NCBI RefSeq assembly: GCF_000425365.1
Contig: NZ_AUDH01000019.1
Span: 1-63,892, forward strand
DNA from: Rubritepida flocculans DSM 14296
GTDB taxonomy: Bacteria > Pseudomonadota > Alphaproteobacteria > Acetobacterales > Acetobacteraceae
Direction: 5' to 3'
DNA length: 63,892 bases
Both the position numbers and the translations under genes were made by a program. Shown in pieces: positions 42,250 to 51,736 of the stretch (its first letter is position 1; every line of letters begins with the position of its first letter). The notes beneath the pieces are model-generated. The model saw only the letters and a program-made list of their open reading frames with translations. It had not been told where the DNA came from and ran no database searches.

Positions 42250-44142
42250 ATGCCCCGTGTGGCGGCCGCCCGGCCGCGCCCCGAGGCCCGTGCCGCCGCC
42301 CCCCGGACCACCCGGCACCCCCCGAGCGGGCCAGAGCCCCGCCCCAAGCCCCCCGCCCGCCGCGGCCTCGGCGGGCGGCTGTTGCGGCTGGGCGTCATCC
42401 TGGTCATCTGGGGCGCCATCGGTTTCGCCGCCCTGCTGCTCTTCTTCGCCTGGGACATGCCGCGCGCCGACCGCGTGCTGGAACAGCAGCGCCGCCCCTC
42501 CGTCACCCTGCAGACCAGCGCGGGCGGGCTGCTCGCCACCCAGGGCGACCTGTTCGGCGAGGTGCTGCGCCTCTCCGACATGCCCGCGCATCTGCCCGCC
42601 GCGCTGCTCGCCATCGAGGACCGCCGCTTCCGCGAGCATTTCGGGCTGGATGTGGTGGGCCTCGCCCGTGCCATCTACGCCAACTGGACGGCGGGGGAGG
42701 TGGTGCAGGGCGGCTCGACGCTGACGCAGCAGCTCGCCAAGAACCTCTACCTCTCCGGCGAGCGCAGCCTGCGCCGCAAGGTGCAGGAGGCGCTGCTGGC
42801 GATCTGGCTGGAGCGCCGCTTCACCAAGGACGAGCTGCTCGAGATCTATCTCAACCGCGTCTATCTCGGCGCGGGCGTGTTCGGGGTGGACGCGGCGGCG
42901 CGGGTGTATTTCGGCGTCAGCGCACGGCGCGTCACGCTCTGGCAGGCGGCGGTGCTGGCGGGGCTGCCGCAGGCGCCCTCGCGCCTCAACCCCCGCGCCA
43001 ACCCCGAAGGCGCGGCCGCGCGCGCGCGGGAGGTGCTGGCGGCGATGCGCGCCACCGGCGCCATCACCGAGGCGCAGCACGAGCAGGCGCTGCGCGATCT
43101 CGCCATCCCGCCGCGCCCCTCGCGCAATGGCGGCTGGTTCGCCGACTGGGTGTTCGAGGAAATCCCGCGCGCCTTCCCCGGCAGCCAGGATCTGGTGGTG
43201 CGCACCACACTCGATCCGCGCTGGCAGGCGGCGGTGGAATCGCGGCTCGCTGCGCTGCTCGACGGGCCGGGGCGCGAGGCGCGCGTCTCCCAGGGCGCGG
43301 TGGTGGTGCTGGACGCGACGACCGGCGCGGTGCGCGCCATGGCAGGCGGGCGGGATTTCCGGCGCTCGCCCTTCAACCGCGCCACCGATGCGCGCCGCCA
43401 GCCGGGCTCCACCTTCAAGGCCTTCAGCTACCTCGCCCTTCTGGAGCGCGGGGCGAGCCCCGCGGACCCGATCAGCGACGCCCCGCTCGCGCTCGGGCGC
43501 TGGTCGCCCTCCAACGGGCAGTGGCGCACGCGCGGGACGGTCACGCTGGAGGAGGCCTTCGCCCATTCGGTGAACACCGCGGCCGTGCGGGCCATGCAGC
43601 AGGCGGGGGGGCCGCGCGCCGTGGCCGATGTGGCGATGCGCCTCGGCGTGCGCGGGCGCTTCCCGCGCGACGCCTCGCTGGCGCTGGGCACGGGCGAGGT
43701 GACGCTGCTGGAGATGACCGCCGCCTACGCCGCCATGGCCAATGGCGGGCGGCGCGTCACCCCCTTTGGCATGGCGCGGGTGGAGGCGGAGGGGCGCGCC
43801 CTGGCGCCCCCGCGGCAGGAGCCGGCGCAGGTCATCCCTTCCGCCGCCGCCGAGGGCATGCGGCAGATGATGCAGGCCGTGACGCGCTACGGCACGGGGC
43901 GCCAGGCCGCGCTGCCCGGCGTGACCACGGGCGGCAAGACCGGCACGACGCAAGAGCACCGCGACGCCTGGTTCATCGGCTTCGCCGCCCTGCCCTCGGG
44001 GCTCGTCGCCATCGGCGTCTGGCTCGGCAATGACGACAATACGGGCATGGAGGATGTGCGCGGCGGCACCCTGCCGGCCCGGCTGTTCCGCGAGATCCTG
44101 GAGACGGTGCGCGAGACGCAGACGGCGCAGCGGCTTCCCTAG
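42250..44142 (+). CDS. Class A penicillin-binding protein (PBP1A family, bifunctional)
   Basis: The 630-residue protein polymerises and cross-links peptidoglycan. A Pro/Arg-rich cytoplasmic tail (1-42) is followed by one membrane helix (about 43-70). The glycosyltransferase-51 domain follows (AIEDRRFREHFGLDVVG with the catalytic Glu near 123, GGSTLTQQLAKNLYLS, LEIYLNRVYLGAGVFGVDAA). The transpeptidase domain has QPGSTFKAFSY (SxxK near 387), SVNTAA and GGKTGTTQEH near 562. It is a compact PBP1A/PbpF-like form without the OB insertion of longer PBP1A. It converges with the cox operon; a terminator for the other strand lies just beyond its stop. Confidence 0.93.
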   Translation: MPRVAAARPRPEARAAAPRTTRHPPSGPEPRPKPPARRGLGGRLLRLGVILVIWGAIGFAALLLFFAWDMPRADRVLEQQRRPSVTLQTSAGGLLATQGDLFGEVLRLSDMPAHLPAALLAIEDRRFREHFGLDVVGLARAIYANWTAGEVVQGGSTLTQQLAKNLYLSGERSLRRKVQEALLAIWLERRFTKDELLEIYLNRVYLGAGVFGVDAAARVYFGVSARRVTLWQAAVLAGLPQAPSRLNPRANPEGAAARAREVLAAMRATGAITEAQHEQALRDLAIPPRPSRNGGWFADWVFEEIPRAFPGSQDLVVRTTLDPRWQAAVESRLAALLDGPGREARVSQGAVVVLDATTGAVRAMAGGRDFRRSPFNRATDARRQPGSTFKAFSYLALLERGASPADPISDAPLALGRWSPSNGQWRTRGTVTLEEAFAHSVNTAAVRAMQQAGGPRAVADVAMRLGVRGRFPRDASLALGTGEVTLLEMTAAYAAMANGGRRVTPFGMARVEAEGRALAPPRQEPAQVIPSAAAEGMRQMMQAVTRYGTGRQAALPGVTTGGKTGTTQEHRDAWFIGFAALPSGLVAIGVWLGNDDNTGMEDVRGGTLPARLFREILETVRETQTAQRLP

Positions 44143-44151
44143 GCCGGCGCG

Positions 44152-44189
44152 AAGAAAAAGGGCCCGCCGCCGGGAAGGCGACGGACCCT
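44152..44189 (-). terminator. Intrinsic terminator of the cytochrome oxidase operon
   Basis: On the minus strand, AGGGTCCGTCGCC, loop TTCCC and GGCGGCGGGCCCT form a 13-bp stem (44189-44159), followed directly by TTTTTCTTC. Two pairs are G-U wobbles in the minus-strand RNA but C-A mismatches on the plus strand, which shows the hairpin works for the leftward cox transcript only. It begins 26 bases past the coxC stop. It is the clearest rho-independent terminator I found in the window. Confidence 0.88.
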
Positions 44190-44214
44190 CACGCCGCCAG
44201 GATGGGGCGGATGA

Positions 44215-45048
44215 TCAGTGCGCCGCGATCTCGCCCGCGCCCCACCAGTAGATGGAGACGAAGAGGAACAGCCACACCACGTCCACGAAGTGCCAGTACC
44301 AGGCCGCCGCCTCGAAGCCGAAATGCTTCTCCGGCGTGAAATGGCCGGCGATGGCGCGGAACAGGCACACCGTCAGGAAGATGGTGCCCACGATGACGTG
44401 GAAGCCGTGGAAGCCCGTGGCGAGGAAGAAGGTGGAGGGATAGACGCCGCCGGTGAAGGCGAAGGGCGCCACCATGTACTCCCAGGCCTGCAGCCCGGTG
44501 AAGGTGATGCCGAGCAGCACCGTCAGCGCGAGGCCCAGGATGAGCGCCTTGCGGTCCCCGTGCAGCAGCCCGTGATGCGCCCAGGTGACCGTGCAGCCCG
44601 AGAGCAGCAGGATCATGGTGTTCAGGAAGGGCAGGTGCCAGGGGTCGAAGGTCTTGATGCCCGCGGGCGGCCAGATCGCGTGCTCGGCGCCCGAGACGTG
44701 CTCGGGATAGAGGGCGAAGTGGAAATAGGCCCAGAAGAAGGCGACGAAGAACATCACCTCCGAGGCGATGAACAGGATCATGCCGTAGCGCAGGCCGAGC
44801 CGCACCACCGGGCTGTGCAGCCCGGGCGTGCGGCTTTCCTTCAGCACGTCCCGCCACCAGCCGAACATGCAGATCAGCAGCGCGCCCACCCCCGCATAGA
44901 GCGGCCAGCGCATCCCGTAATGCGCGAGCAGGATGATGCCGGTGACGAAGAGCCCGCCCGCGAAGGCCGAAAGCAGCGGCCAGGGCGAGGGGTCCACCAG
45001 GTGGTAGGGGTGCTTGTAGGGGCTGGCGCCTTCCTGGGTGCTTGCCAT
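44215..45048 (-). CDS. coxC: Cytochrome c oxidase subunit III
   Basis: CoxC is the seven-helix subunit III of aa3 oxidase, which stabilises the proton-uptake path. The 277-residue product has [20 protein letters not shown] at the start, [26 protein letters not shown] with the conserved Glu, and the C-terminal [33 protein letters not shown]. It is the last gene of the operon and is followed by the terminator. SURF1, often found after coxC, is not present here. Confidence 0.97.
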   Translation of the reverse strand: MASTQEGASPYKHPYHLVDPSPWPLLSAFAGGLFVTGIILLAHYGMRWPLYAGVGALLICMFGWWRDVLKESRTPGLHSPVVRLGLRYGMILFIASEVMFFVAFFWAYFHFALYPEHVSGAEHAIWPPAGIKTFDPWHLPFLNTMILLLSGCTVTWAHHGLLHGDRKALILGLALTVLLGITFTGLQAWEYMVAPFAFTGGVYPSTFFLATGFHGFHVIVGTIFLTVCLFRAIAGHFTPEKHFGFEAAAWYWHFVDVVWLFLFVSIYWWGAGEIAAH

Positions 45049-45139
45049 CGCTCAGTCCTGGTCGGTTCGGCGGGTTGGGCCCCGCGTGGGATCTGCCGCA
45101 TCCATCACGGAAAGGCGGCCGAAGATCAAGCCGCTCGCC

Positions 45140-45757
45140 TCAGCGCACACGGGTGTTGCCCACATGCGGCCCCGCATTGGCGAGCGCGCCGGCGCGCTCG
45201 GCGTCGTTGAGGCTGCGGAAGAAGGTGTAGCTGACGGTGATGGTGCGGATGTCGCGCGTCGCGGGGTCGGTGGCGATGCGCGGGTCCACCCAGAAGGCGA
45301 GCGGCATGTCCACCGTCTGGCCGGGCTCCAGCGTCTGCTCCTCGAAGCAGAAGCAGGCCGTCTTGTGGAAATAGCGGCCGACCACCTCGGGCGTGACGTT
45401 GTAGGTGGACACGCCCATCACCGGCCCGTTCGCGAGGTTGCGCGCCGTGTAGAAGGCGACGCCCTCCTCGCCCAGCCGGACGGTCACGGCGTTCTGCTGC
45501 GGGGCGAAGCGCCAGGGCAGGTTGGGCTGGGTGTTGGCGTTGAAGCGGACGGTGATGGTCTGCTCGCCCACCGCCCCGGGGGCCGCCTGGCCGATCATCG
45601 GCGTGCCGCCGAAGCCGGTGACGCGGCAGAACAGGTCATAGAGCGGCACGGCGGCGAAGGAGACGCCGACCATGAAGGCCACGAAGCCGAAGGCGCCGAA
45701 GGCCATGCGGCGGTTGCGCCGCGCGAGCGTCTCGGGGTCGGGCCGCTGGAGCATCAT
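45140..45757 (-). CDS. ctaG: Cytochrome c oxidase assembly protein CtaG (Cox11 type)
   Basis: CtaG is a membrane-anchored copper chaperone that inserts CuB into subunit I. The 205-residue product has one membrane helix (about 17-37), then VPLYDLFCRVTGFGG and the copper-binding KTACFCFEEQTLEPGQTVDMP with the CFCF pair. It ends with RTITVSYTFFRS. Its ATG overlaps the stop of the small upstream protein. Two adjacent ATGs (45757, 45754) are possible; the first is used. Confidence 0.96.
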   Translation of the reverse strand: MMLQRPDPETLARRNRRMAFGAFGFVAFMVGVSFAAVPLYDLFCRVTGFGGTPMIGQAAPGAVGEQTITVRFNANTQPNLPWRFAPQQNAVTVRLGEEGVAFYTARNLANGPVMGVSTYNVTPEVVGRYFHKTACFCFEEQTLEPGQTVDMPLAFWVDPRIATDPATRDIRTITVSYTFFRSLNDAERAGALANAGPHVGNTRVR

Positions 45758-45921
45758 CCGCGCAGCAGCCTCGCCATGGAGATGAAATAGAACAGCACCA
45801 CAAGGCCGCCCAGCGCGGCCAGAATGGCCCAGTTCCGGGCGCGGCGGCGGCGGTCGAACACCGCGCGCTCCTCCGGCGTCATCCGCATCTCGGCGGGGGG
45901 CCGGTCGAGCGGGGCGGTCAT
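45754..45921 (-). CDS. Small CoxF-like membrane protein of the oxidase operon
   Basis: This 55-residue protein has a charged N-terminus with MTPEERAVFDRRRRARN and one membrane helix (about 31-48). Short proteins of this kind lie between ctaB and ctaG in many alphaproteobacterial oxidase operons and are thought to assist assembly (CoxF-like). Its start overlaps the ctaB stop and its stop overlaps the ctaG start, so it is embedded in the translationally coupled chain. Sequence is too short to prove function. Confidence 0.85.
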   Translation of the reverse strand: MTAPLDRPPAEMRMTPEERAVFDRRRRARNWAILAALGGLVVLFYFISMARLLRG

Positions 45922-46865
45922 GCCAGCCACAGCCGGTCCGCCACCAGCGCCCCGAACAGCAGGAACAGGTAGGAGATGCTGAACTTGAAGCAGCGCTTCG
46001 CCGCGAGATCGCCCAGCAAGGAGACGCCCTGCGCGTCCTGCGGCTCGCGCCAGACGGCGTGGGCGTGCCGCAGGAAATTCGCGCCCAGCAGCAGCGCCGC
46101 CGCGCCATAGAGCCAGCCGGAGAAGCCGATCAGCACGGGCGCGAGCGTCAGCGGCACCAGCAGCCAGGTGTAGAGCACCACCTGGCGGCGGGTTTCGCGC
46201 GCGCCGGCCACCACGGGCAGCATGGGCACGCCCGCCCGCTGGTAGTCGCCGTGCGCGAAGAGCGAGAGCGCCCAGAAATGCGGCGGCGTCCAGAGGAAAA
46301 TGATGGCGAAGAGCAGCAGCGGCAGCACATCCACGCTGCCCGTCACCGCCACCCAGCCGATCAGCGGCGGGAAGGCGCCGGCCGCCCCGCCGATGACGAT
46401 GTTCTGCGGCGTGCGGCGCTTCAGCCACATGGTGTAGATCACCACGTAGAAGAGGATGGAGCCCGCCAGCACCCCGGCGGCGAGCCAGTTCGTGGCCAGC
46501 CCCATCAGCGCCACGGAGCCCACGCCCAGCAGCACGCCATACGCCAGCGCGCCCTCGGCGCTGATGCGCCCCGCGGGGATGGGGCGCTTCTGGGTGCGGC
46601 GCATCACCGCGTCGATGTCGCGGTCATACCACATGTTGATCGCGCCGGCCGCGCCGGCGGCGATGGTGATGCAGAGAATGGCCGTGAGCGCGAGCACCGG
46701 GTGCAGGGCGCCGGGCGCGACCAGAAGCCCCGCCACCCCGGTGTAGACCACGAGAGTGAGCACCCGCGGCTTGAGGAGGGTGATCCAGTCCCGCACCTCG
46801 GAGCCGGCGGAGAGGCCGAGGGAAGCGCCCGCCCCCCCGGCCTTGCTCATCGTCGCGTCGCTCAT
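45918..46865 (-). CDS. ctaB: Protoheme IX farnesyltransferase (heme O synthase)
   Basis: CtaB/CyoE attaches a farnesyl group to heme B, giving heme O on the way to heme A. The 315-residue membrane protein has DWITLLKPRVLTLVVYTG, the Asp-rich prenyl-binding NMWYDRDIDAVMRRTQKRPIP, and a second Asp motif region near GYQRAG/HGDYQRAGVPMLPV. About nine hydrophobic segments are visible. It is in the standard position between coxA and ctaG. Heme A synthase (ctaA) is not in this window. Confidence 0.97.
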   Translation of the reverse strand: MSDATMSKAGGAGASLGLSAGSEVRDWITLLKPRVLTLVVYTGVAGLLVAPGALHPVLALTAILCITIAAGAAGAINMWYDRDIDAVMRRTQKRPIPAGRISAEGALAYGVLLGVGSVALMGLATNWLAAGVLAGSILFYVVIYTMWLKRRTPQNIVIGGAAGAFPPLIGWVAVTGSVDVLPLLLFAIIFLWTPPHFWALSLFAHGDYQRAGVPMLPVVAGARETRRQVVLYTWLLVPLTLAPVLIGFSGWLYGAAALLLGANFLRHAHAVWREPQDAQGVSLLGDLAAKRCFKFSISYLFLLFGALVADRLWLA

Positions 46866-46890
46866 CCCCTTCCCGGCCCTGCCGCGCGCC

Positions 46891-48483
46891 TCAGCGGATG
46901 CGCGGCAGTTCGTCGAAGGTGTGGAAGGGCGGCGGGCTGGAGACCTGCCACTCCAGCGTCGTCGCGCCCTCGCCCCAGTAGTTGGGGGCGGCCTGCTCGC
47001 CGCGCCGCAGCGTCACCCACATCACGTAGAAGAAGAAGATGAAGCTGGCGATCGAGATGTAGGAGCCGACGGAAGAGATCAGGTTCCAGCCCCACATCGC
47101 GTCCGGATAGTCCGGGTAGCGGCGCGGCATGCCCTGGTTGCCCAGGAAGTGCATCGGGAAGAAGGTCAGGTTCACGCCGACGAAGGTGAGCCAGAAGTGG
47201 ATCTTGCCGAGCTTCTCCGGATACTGGCGGCCGCTCATCTTGCCGATCCAGTAGTAGATGCCGGCATAGATGCCGAACACGGCGCCCAGGCTCAGCACGT
47301 AGTGGAAATGCGCCACCACGTAATAGGTGTTGTGCAGGATCTGGGTGATGCCCGCATTGGCCAGCACCACGCCCGTCACGCCACCCACCGTGAACAGGAA
47401 GATGAAGCCCACGGCGAAGAGCATGGGCGTCTCCATCTTCAGCGAGCCGCCCCACATGGTGGCGATCCAGGAGAAGATCTTCACGCCCGTCGGCACCGCG
47501 ATCACCATGGTCGCGGCCATGAAGTAGGCGCGCGTGTCCACGTCGATGCCCGAGGTGTACATGTGGTGCGCCCACACCACGAAGCCCACCACGCCGATCG
47601 CCACCATGGCATAGGCCATGCCGAGGTAGCCGAACACCGGCTTCTTCGAGAAGGTGGAGATCACATGGCTGATCACGCCGAAGGCCGGCAGGATCATGAT
47701 GTACACTTCGGGGTGGCCGAAGAACCAGAACAGGTGCTGGAACAGCACCGGGTCGCCGCCGCCGGCCGGGTCGAAGAAGGCCGTGCCGAAGTTGCGGTCG
47801 GTGATCAGCATGGTGATGGCGCCGCCCAGCACCGGCACCGCCAGCAGCAGCAGGAAGGCGGTGACGAGCATGGACCACACGAAGAGCGGCATCTTGTGCA
47901 GCGTCATGCCCGGGGCGCGCATGTTGAAGATGGTGGTGATGAAGTTCGCCGCGCCGAGGATGGAGCTCGCGCCCGCCAAGTGCAGCGCGAACAGCGCCAT
48001 GTCCATCGCCGGCGAGGGATGGAAGGCGTTGTCCGACAGCGGGGGATAGATCGTCCAGCCCGCGCCCGGCCCCTCGCCGACGAAGAGGCTCGCCGTCAGC
48101 AGCAGGAAGGCGGGCACCATCAGCCAGAAGCTGATGTTGTTCAGCCGCGGGAAGGCCATGTCGGGCGCGCCGATCATGATCGGCACGAACCAGTTGCCGA
48201 AGCCGCCGATCAGCGCGGGCATGATCACGAAGAACACCATGATCAGCCCGTGGGCCGAGACATAGGCGTTCCACATCTGCCCGTCGGCGAAGATCTGCAT
48301 CCCCGGCTGCTGCAGCTCGAGCCGCATCAGGAAGGAGATGCCGACGCCGACGATGGCGGCCACCAGCGAGAACAGGATGTAGAGGGTGCCGATGTCCTTG
48401 TGGTTCGTGCTGAAGAACCAGCGCGCCACGAAGCCCGGCTTGTGGTCGTGGTGGTCGTGATGCGCTTCTGCGGCGTGGGCCAT
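46891..48483 (-). CDS. coxA: Cytochrome c oxidase subunit I
   Basis: CoxA holds heme a, heme a3 and CuB of the aa3 oxidase. The 530-residue, 12-helix protein has [18 protein letters not shown] at the start, [17 protein letters not shown], the CuB ligands in [18 protein letters not shown] (His cross-linked to Tyr) and [10 protein letters not shown], and the heme ligands in [12 protein letters not shown]. The proton-channel Glu region before HPEVY is typical of A1-type oxidases. It is the main terminal oxidase gene of the locus. Confidence 0.98.
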   Translation of the reverse strand: MAHAAEAHHDHHDHKPGFVARWFFSTNHKDIGTLYILFSLVAAIVGVGISFLMRLELQQPGMQIFADGQMWNAYVSAHGLIMVFFVIMPALIGGFGNWFVPIMIGAPDMAFPRLNNISFWLMVPAFLLLTASLFVGEGPGAGWTIYPPLSDNAFHPSPAMDMALFALHLAGASSILGAANFITTIFNMRAPGMTLHKMPLFVWSMLVTAFLLLLAVPVLGGAITMLITDRNFGTAFFDPAGGGDPVLFQHLFWFFGHPEVYIMILPAFGVISHVISTFSKKPVFGYLGMAYAMVAIGVVGFVVWAHHMYTSGIDVDTRAYFMAATMVIAVPTGVKIFSWIATMWGGSLKMETPMLFAVGFIFLFTVGGVTGVVLANAGITQILHNTYYVVAHFHYVLSLGAVFGIYAGIYYWIGKMSGRQYPEKLGKIHFWLTFVGVNLTFFPMHFLGNQGMPRRYPDYPDAMWGWNLISSVGSYISIASFIFFFYVMWVTLRRGEQAAPNYWGEGATTLEWQVSSPPPFHTFDELPRIR

Positions 48484-48519
48484 GTTCGCTTCGCCTCTCC
48501 TTGTCTCAGCCGCGCGCGG

Positions 48520-49425
48520 TCACTCGCGGGCCGCAGCGATACGGATGGTGTCGGCCGCGCCCTCGGCAAGGGCCGGCGCCTCGTTGCCCGGGATGGTGTG
48601 GGCGAAGCGCGTGCGCGCGCTCGCCACCCAGGCCTCGAACTCCTCGCGGGGCACGGCGCGGATCTGGATCGGCATGAACCAGTGGTTCACGCCGCAGATC
48701 TGGTTGCACTGGCCGTAATAGGTGCCCGGCCGGTCGGCGCGCATCCAGGTCTCCAGGGTGCGGCCGGGGATGGTGTACTTCTGCACGCCGAGCGAGGGCA
48801 CGAAGAAGCTATGGATCACGTCCACGCCCTGCGTCAGCACCCGGACGGTGGCGCCGACGGGGATGACCAGCGGCTCGTCCACCTCGAGGTTGCGGAGCTG
48901 GCCGGGGCGCAGATCCTCCTCATAGACGGGGCGGCTGTCGAAGGCGAAATTGCCGTGATCGGGCAGCCGGTAGTTCCAGTACCACTGGTGCCCGGTGACG
49001 GTCACGGTGAACTCGGCGTCGCGCGCGCGGTCCTGGTAGTAGATCAGCCGGAAGGAAGGCACGGCGATCACGATCAGGATCAGCACAGGGATCACCGTCC
49101 AGGCGATCTCCAGCGCCGTGTTGTGGCTCGTCTGCGAAGGGGTGGGGTTGCGGGCCGCGCTGTAGCGCCAGAGCACCCAGGCCAGCAGCAGGCCCACGAA
49201 GATCGTGATGCCGACGATGATCCAGAACACCAGCGTGTTGAAGTCGCTGATCGCGTCCTTGATCGGCCCGCCCGAGGCCTGCAGCCCCATGCCCCAGGGC
49301 GTGGGCGCCCCCACCATGGGCTGGGCGGCCGTCTGGGCAAAGGCGCCCGGCGCCGCGAGGAACGGAAGAACGGCGAGGGCCGCCGCCCGCCAGATGTGTG
49401 AGATACGCCCGATCACGCTCCGCAC
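48520..49425 (-). CDS. coxB: Cytochrome c oxidase subunit II
   Basis: CoxB carries the CuA centre that accepts electrons from cytochrome c. It has a signal sequence (cleavage near GAFAQ), two membrane helices (about 55-80 and 97-120), GHQWYWNYRLP, and the CuA motif YYGQCNQICGVNHWFMP. The residue between the CuA cysteines that is normally Glu (its backbone carbonyl binds Cu) is Gln here. I place the start at GTG 49425, where a G-rich purine tract precedes it. GTG 49416 is nearly as good, and an ATG at 49536 would add a 37-residue Gly/Arg-rich leader. Confidence 0.93.
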   Translation of the reverse strand: MRSVIGRISHIWRAAALAVLPFLAAPGAFAQTAAQPMVGAPTPWGMGLQASGGPIKDAISDFNTLVFWIIVGITIFVGLLLAWVLWRYSAARNPTPSQTSHNTALEIAWTVIPVLILIVIAVPSFRLIYYQDRARDAEFTVTVTGHQWYWNYRLPDHGNFAFDSRPVYEEDLRPGQLRNLEVDEPLVIPVGATVRVLTQGVDVIHSFFVPSLGVQKYTIPGRTLETWMRADRPGTYYGQCNQICGVNHWFMPIQIRAVPREEFEAWVASARTRFAHTIPGNEAPALAEGAADTIRIAAARE

Positions 49426-49589
49426 CCTGCCCCCAACACCGAAGGCGCCGGCTCCGACGACCGGCGCCCGGCGGCCCCGCCGGCCGCCTGTTGCGCCCGC
49501 GAGGGAGGCCGGCATGCGCCCGAAGCCCTCCCGCAAGGCGGGCGGACCATAGTGGGCCGCGCATGAAGCGGCAAGCCTCGCGGCGCGCC

Positions 49590-49925
49590 TCAGCCGGCTT
49601 CGATCTCGGCCTCGCCGCCCTCGGCCACGTGATCGGCCATGTCGGTCAGCATGGAGCGGATGTGCGGGTCGCCCACCACGTAGAACACCTGCCGCCCGCG
49701 ACGGTCCGCCTGCAGCAGCCGCGCGGCGCGCAGCAGCCGCAGATGGTGCGAGACGAGGCTCGCGGAAATCTGCAGCCGATCGGCCATGGCCCCCACGCTG
49801 GCGGGCTCGTCCAGGCAGGCGAGGATGATCTTGAGCCGCGTGGGGTCGCTCATCAGGCGGAACATCTCCGCCAGTTCCACCACCTCGTCCTCGTTGATGC
49901 GCAACCCGCCGCCCATGCCCGCCAT
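49590..49925 (-). CDS. ArsR/SmtB-family metal-sensing regulator
   Basis: The 111-residue winged-helix protein has the ArsR core from LAEMFRLMSDPTRLKIILAC through SASLVSHHLRLLRAARLL. In the last helix Asp86, His88, His99 and Glu102 form the D-x-H-x10-H-x2-E pattern of the alpha-5 site that binds zinc in SmtB, ZiaR and CzrA. The alpha-3N cysteines are absent. It diverges across 87 bp from a TroABCD-like importer, which is unexpected because this class usually releases efflux genes when zinc is high. Two starts (49925, 49916) are possible. Confidence 0.88.
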   Translation of the reverse strand: MAGMGGGLRINEDEVVELAEMFRLMSDPTRLKIILACLDEPASVGAMADRLQISASLVSHHLRLLRAARLLQADRRGRQVFYVVGDPHIRSMLTDMADHVAEGGEAEIEAG

Positions 49926-50012
49926 CCGCCGCACGGCCCCAGCCTTGACCTTCCGGGGCCGGGACGCAATCTTCCTCGCTAAGCCACTGATTTGAAACGG
50001 ATATGTGAAGAG
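49926..50012. promoter_or_regulatory. Divergent region between the metal sensor and the metal importer
   Basis: The 87-bp gap is GC-rich on the regulator side but AT-richer on the importer side: TTTGAAACGGATATGTGAAGAG at 49991-50012 includes two half-site-like TGAA words and the Shine-Dalgarno GAAGAG. An operator for the ArsR protein or Zur would be expected here. I see no perfect long palindrome, so the exact site is not defined. Confidence 0.35.
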
Positions 50013-50975
50013 ATGAACACCTGTCGAGACGTTGCGCGGCGCACGGCGCTGGCGCTCGGCCTCGCCCTGCCGGCCCTGGCCGCGCCCCGGGCGGGCCGCG
50101 CGCAGCCGGCCCGGCCCACCGCGCTCGCGACGACGGGCATGGTGGCGGACCTGGTGCGCGGCGTGGCGGGCGAGGCCTTCCAGGTGCAGGCCCTGATCGC
50201 CGAGGGGGTGGACCCGCACCTGTTCCGCCCCACCCGGCAGGACGTGGCCAGGCTGCTCCGCGCGGAGGCCCTGTTCTTCAACGGCCATCGCCTCGAAGGC
50301 CGGATGAACGAGGTGCTGGAACGCGCCCGCGGCCAGGGCCGGCCCGTGCTCGCCGTGGCCGAGACCCTCCCGCGCGAGCGGCTGCGCCCGAACGAGGACT
50401 ACCCCGACGCCGCCGACCCGCATGTCTGGATGGACCCCACCCTCTGGGCCGCCTGCGCCCCGGCCGTCGCCGCCACCCTCGCGCAGGCCCGCCCCGGCGA
50501 CTACGCGCCCGGGGTGGCCGAGACCCAGCGCCGCTACGCCCGGCTCGACGCCTATGCGCGCGAGGTGCTGGCCCCCATCCCCCGCGAATCGCGCGTGCTG
50601 CTGACGGCGCATGACGCCTTCGCCTATTTCGGCGCGCGCTACGGCCTCGAGGTGCAGAGCATCCAGGGCCTCTCCACCGAGGCGGAGGCGAGCCTCGCGC
50701 GCATCGAATCCCTGGTGCGGCTGATCGTGGAGCGGCGCATCCCGGCCGTCTTCGCGGAAGCCTCGGTGCCCGATCGCGCCATCCGCGCGCTGATCGAGGG
50801 GGCGGGGGCGCGCGGGCAGCGCCTTGCCATGGGGGGCGTGCTCTTCTCCGATTCGATGGGCCGGCCCGGCACCTATACCGGCACCTATGAGGGGATGATG
50901 GACCACAACATCACCACCATCGCCCGCGCGCTGGGCGGCAACCCGCCGCCGCGCGGGCTGAACGGGCGCTTGTGA
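50013..50975 (+). CDS. Zn/Mn ABC transporter substrate-binding protein (TroA-like)
   Basis: The 320-residue cluster A-I metal-binding protein has a signal peptide (cleavage about 30). Its four metal ligands can be read as His69 (GVDPHLFRP), His137 (ADPHVWMD), His200 (LTAHDAFAYF) and Asp280 (LFSDSMG), close to His68, His133, His199 and Asp279 of Treponema TroA, which binds Zn or Mn. Mn-specific PsaA/MntC proteins have Glu in the third place. ZnuA's His-rich loop is absent. It is the first gene of an operon with the ATPase and two permeases. The ATG at 50013 follows GAAGAG; a TTG seven codons earlier is possible. Confidence 0.92.
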   Translation: MNTCRDVARRTALALGLALPALAAPRAGRAQPARPTALATTGMVADLVRGVAGEAFQVQALIAEGVDPHLFRPTRQDVARLLRAEALFFNGHRLEGRMNEVLERARGQGRPVLAVAETLPRERLRPNEDYPDAADPHVWMDPTLWAACAPAVAATLAQARPGDYAPGVAETQRRYARLDAYAREVLAPIPRESRVLLTAHDAFAYFGARYGLEVQSIQGLSTEAEASLARIESLVRLIVERRIPAVFAEASVPDRAIRALIEGAGARGQRLAMGGVLFSDSMGRPGTYTGTYEGMMDHNITTIARALGGNPPPRGLNGRL

Positions 50976-51736
50976 CCATGCCCGACGGCGCCACGCTGCG
51001 CACCGCCGCCGCCCCCGCGCCGCTCGCCGTCACGGGGCTCACCGTGCGCTACGGCGGGCGGCCGGCGCTCTCGGACGTGACCTGGCGGGCCGCGCCGGGG
51101 CTGACGGCCATCCTCGGGCCCAACGGCGCGGGCAAGTCCACGCTGCTCAAGGCCGCGCTCGGCCTCGTGCCGGCCGAGGGGGAGGCGCGCTTCTTCGGCG
51201 CGCCGCTCGAGGCCGTGCGCGCCCGCGTCGCCTATCTGCCCCAGCGCGCCAGCGTGGACTGGAGCTTTCCCGCCTCGGCGCTCGATGTGGTGGCGATGGC
51301 GCGGCTGCCGCGCGCGCGCTGGTTCGGCGCCCTGCCCCGGCGCGAGCGCGAGGCCGCCCGGGCGGCGCTGGCGGCGGTGGGCCTCGCCGATGTCGCGGAG
51401 CGCCAGATCGGCCGGCTCTCCGGCGGGCAGCAGCAGCGCGTCTTCCTCGCCCGCGCCCTGGCGCAGGAGGCGGAGCTGTTCCTCATGGACGAGCCGCTGG
51501 CGGCGGTGGACGCGGTGACGGAGGAGACGATCCTCGGCGTGCTGCACGGCCTGGCCGCGCAGGGCAAATCGGTGCTGATGGTGCACCATGACCTCTCGCT
51601 GGTGCAGGCGCATTTCGACCATGTGCTGATCCTGGCCGGGCGGGTGGTGGCCGCCGGGCCGGTGGCGGAGGCCTTCACCGACGCGGCCATCGCCGCCGCC
51701 TTCGGCGGGCTGCCCGGGAGGGGCCGCGGGGCGTGA
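50972..51736 (+). CDS. Zn/Mn ABC transporter ATP-binding protein
   Basis: The 254-residue ATPase has Walker A LGPNGAGKSTLLKAALGL, the signature LSGGQQQRVFLARALA, Walker B LFLMDEPLAAVD and the switch His in LMVHHDLS. The sequence YLPQRASVDWSFPASALDVV is typical of the TroB/MntB/ZnuC group. The GTG at 50972 overlaps the stop of the binding protein gene; an ATG two codons later is the alternative. It powers the two permeases that follow. Confidence 0.94.
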   Translation: MTMPDGATLRTAAAPAPLAVTGLTVRYGGRPALSDVTWRAAPGLTAILGPNGAGKSTLLKAALGLVPAEGEARFFGAPLEAVRARVAYLPQRASVDWSFPASALDVVAMARLPRARWFGALPRREREAARAALAAVGLADVAERQIGRLSGGQQQRVFLARALAQEAELFLMDEPLAAVDAVTEETILGVLHGLAAQGKSVLMVHHDLSLVQAHFDHVLILAGRVVAAGPVAEAFTDAAIAAAFGGLPGRGRGA

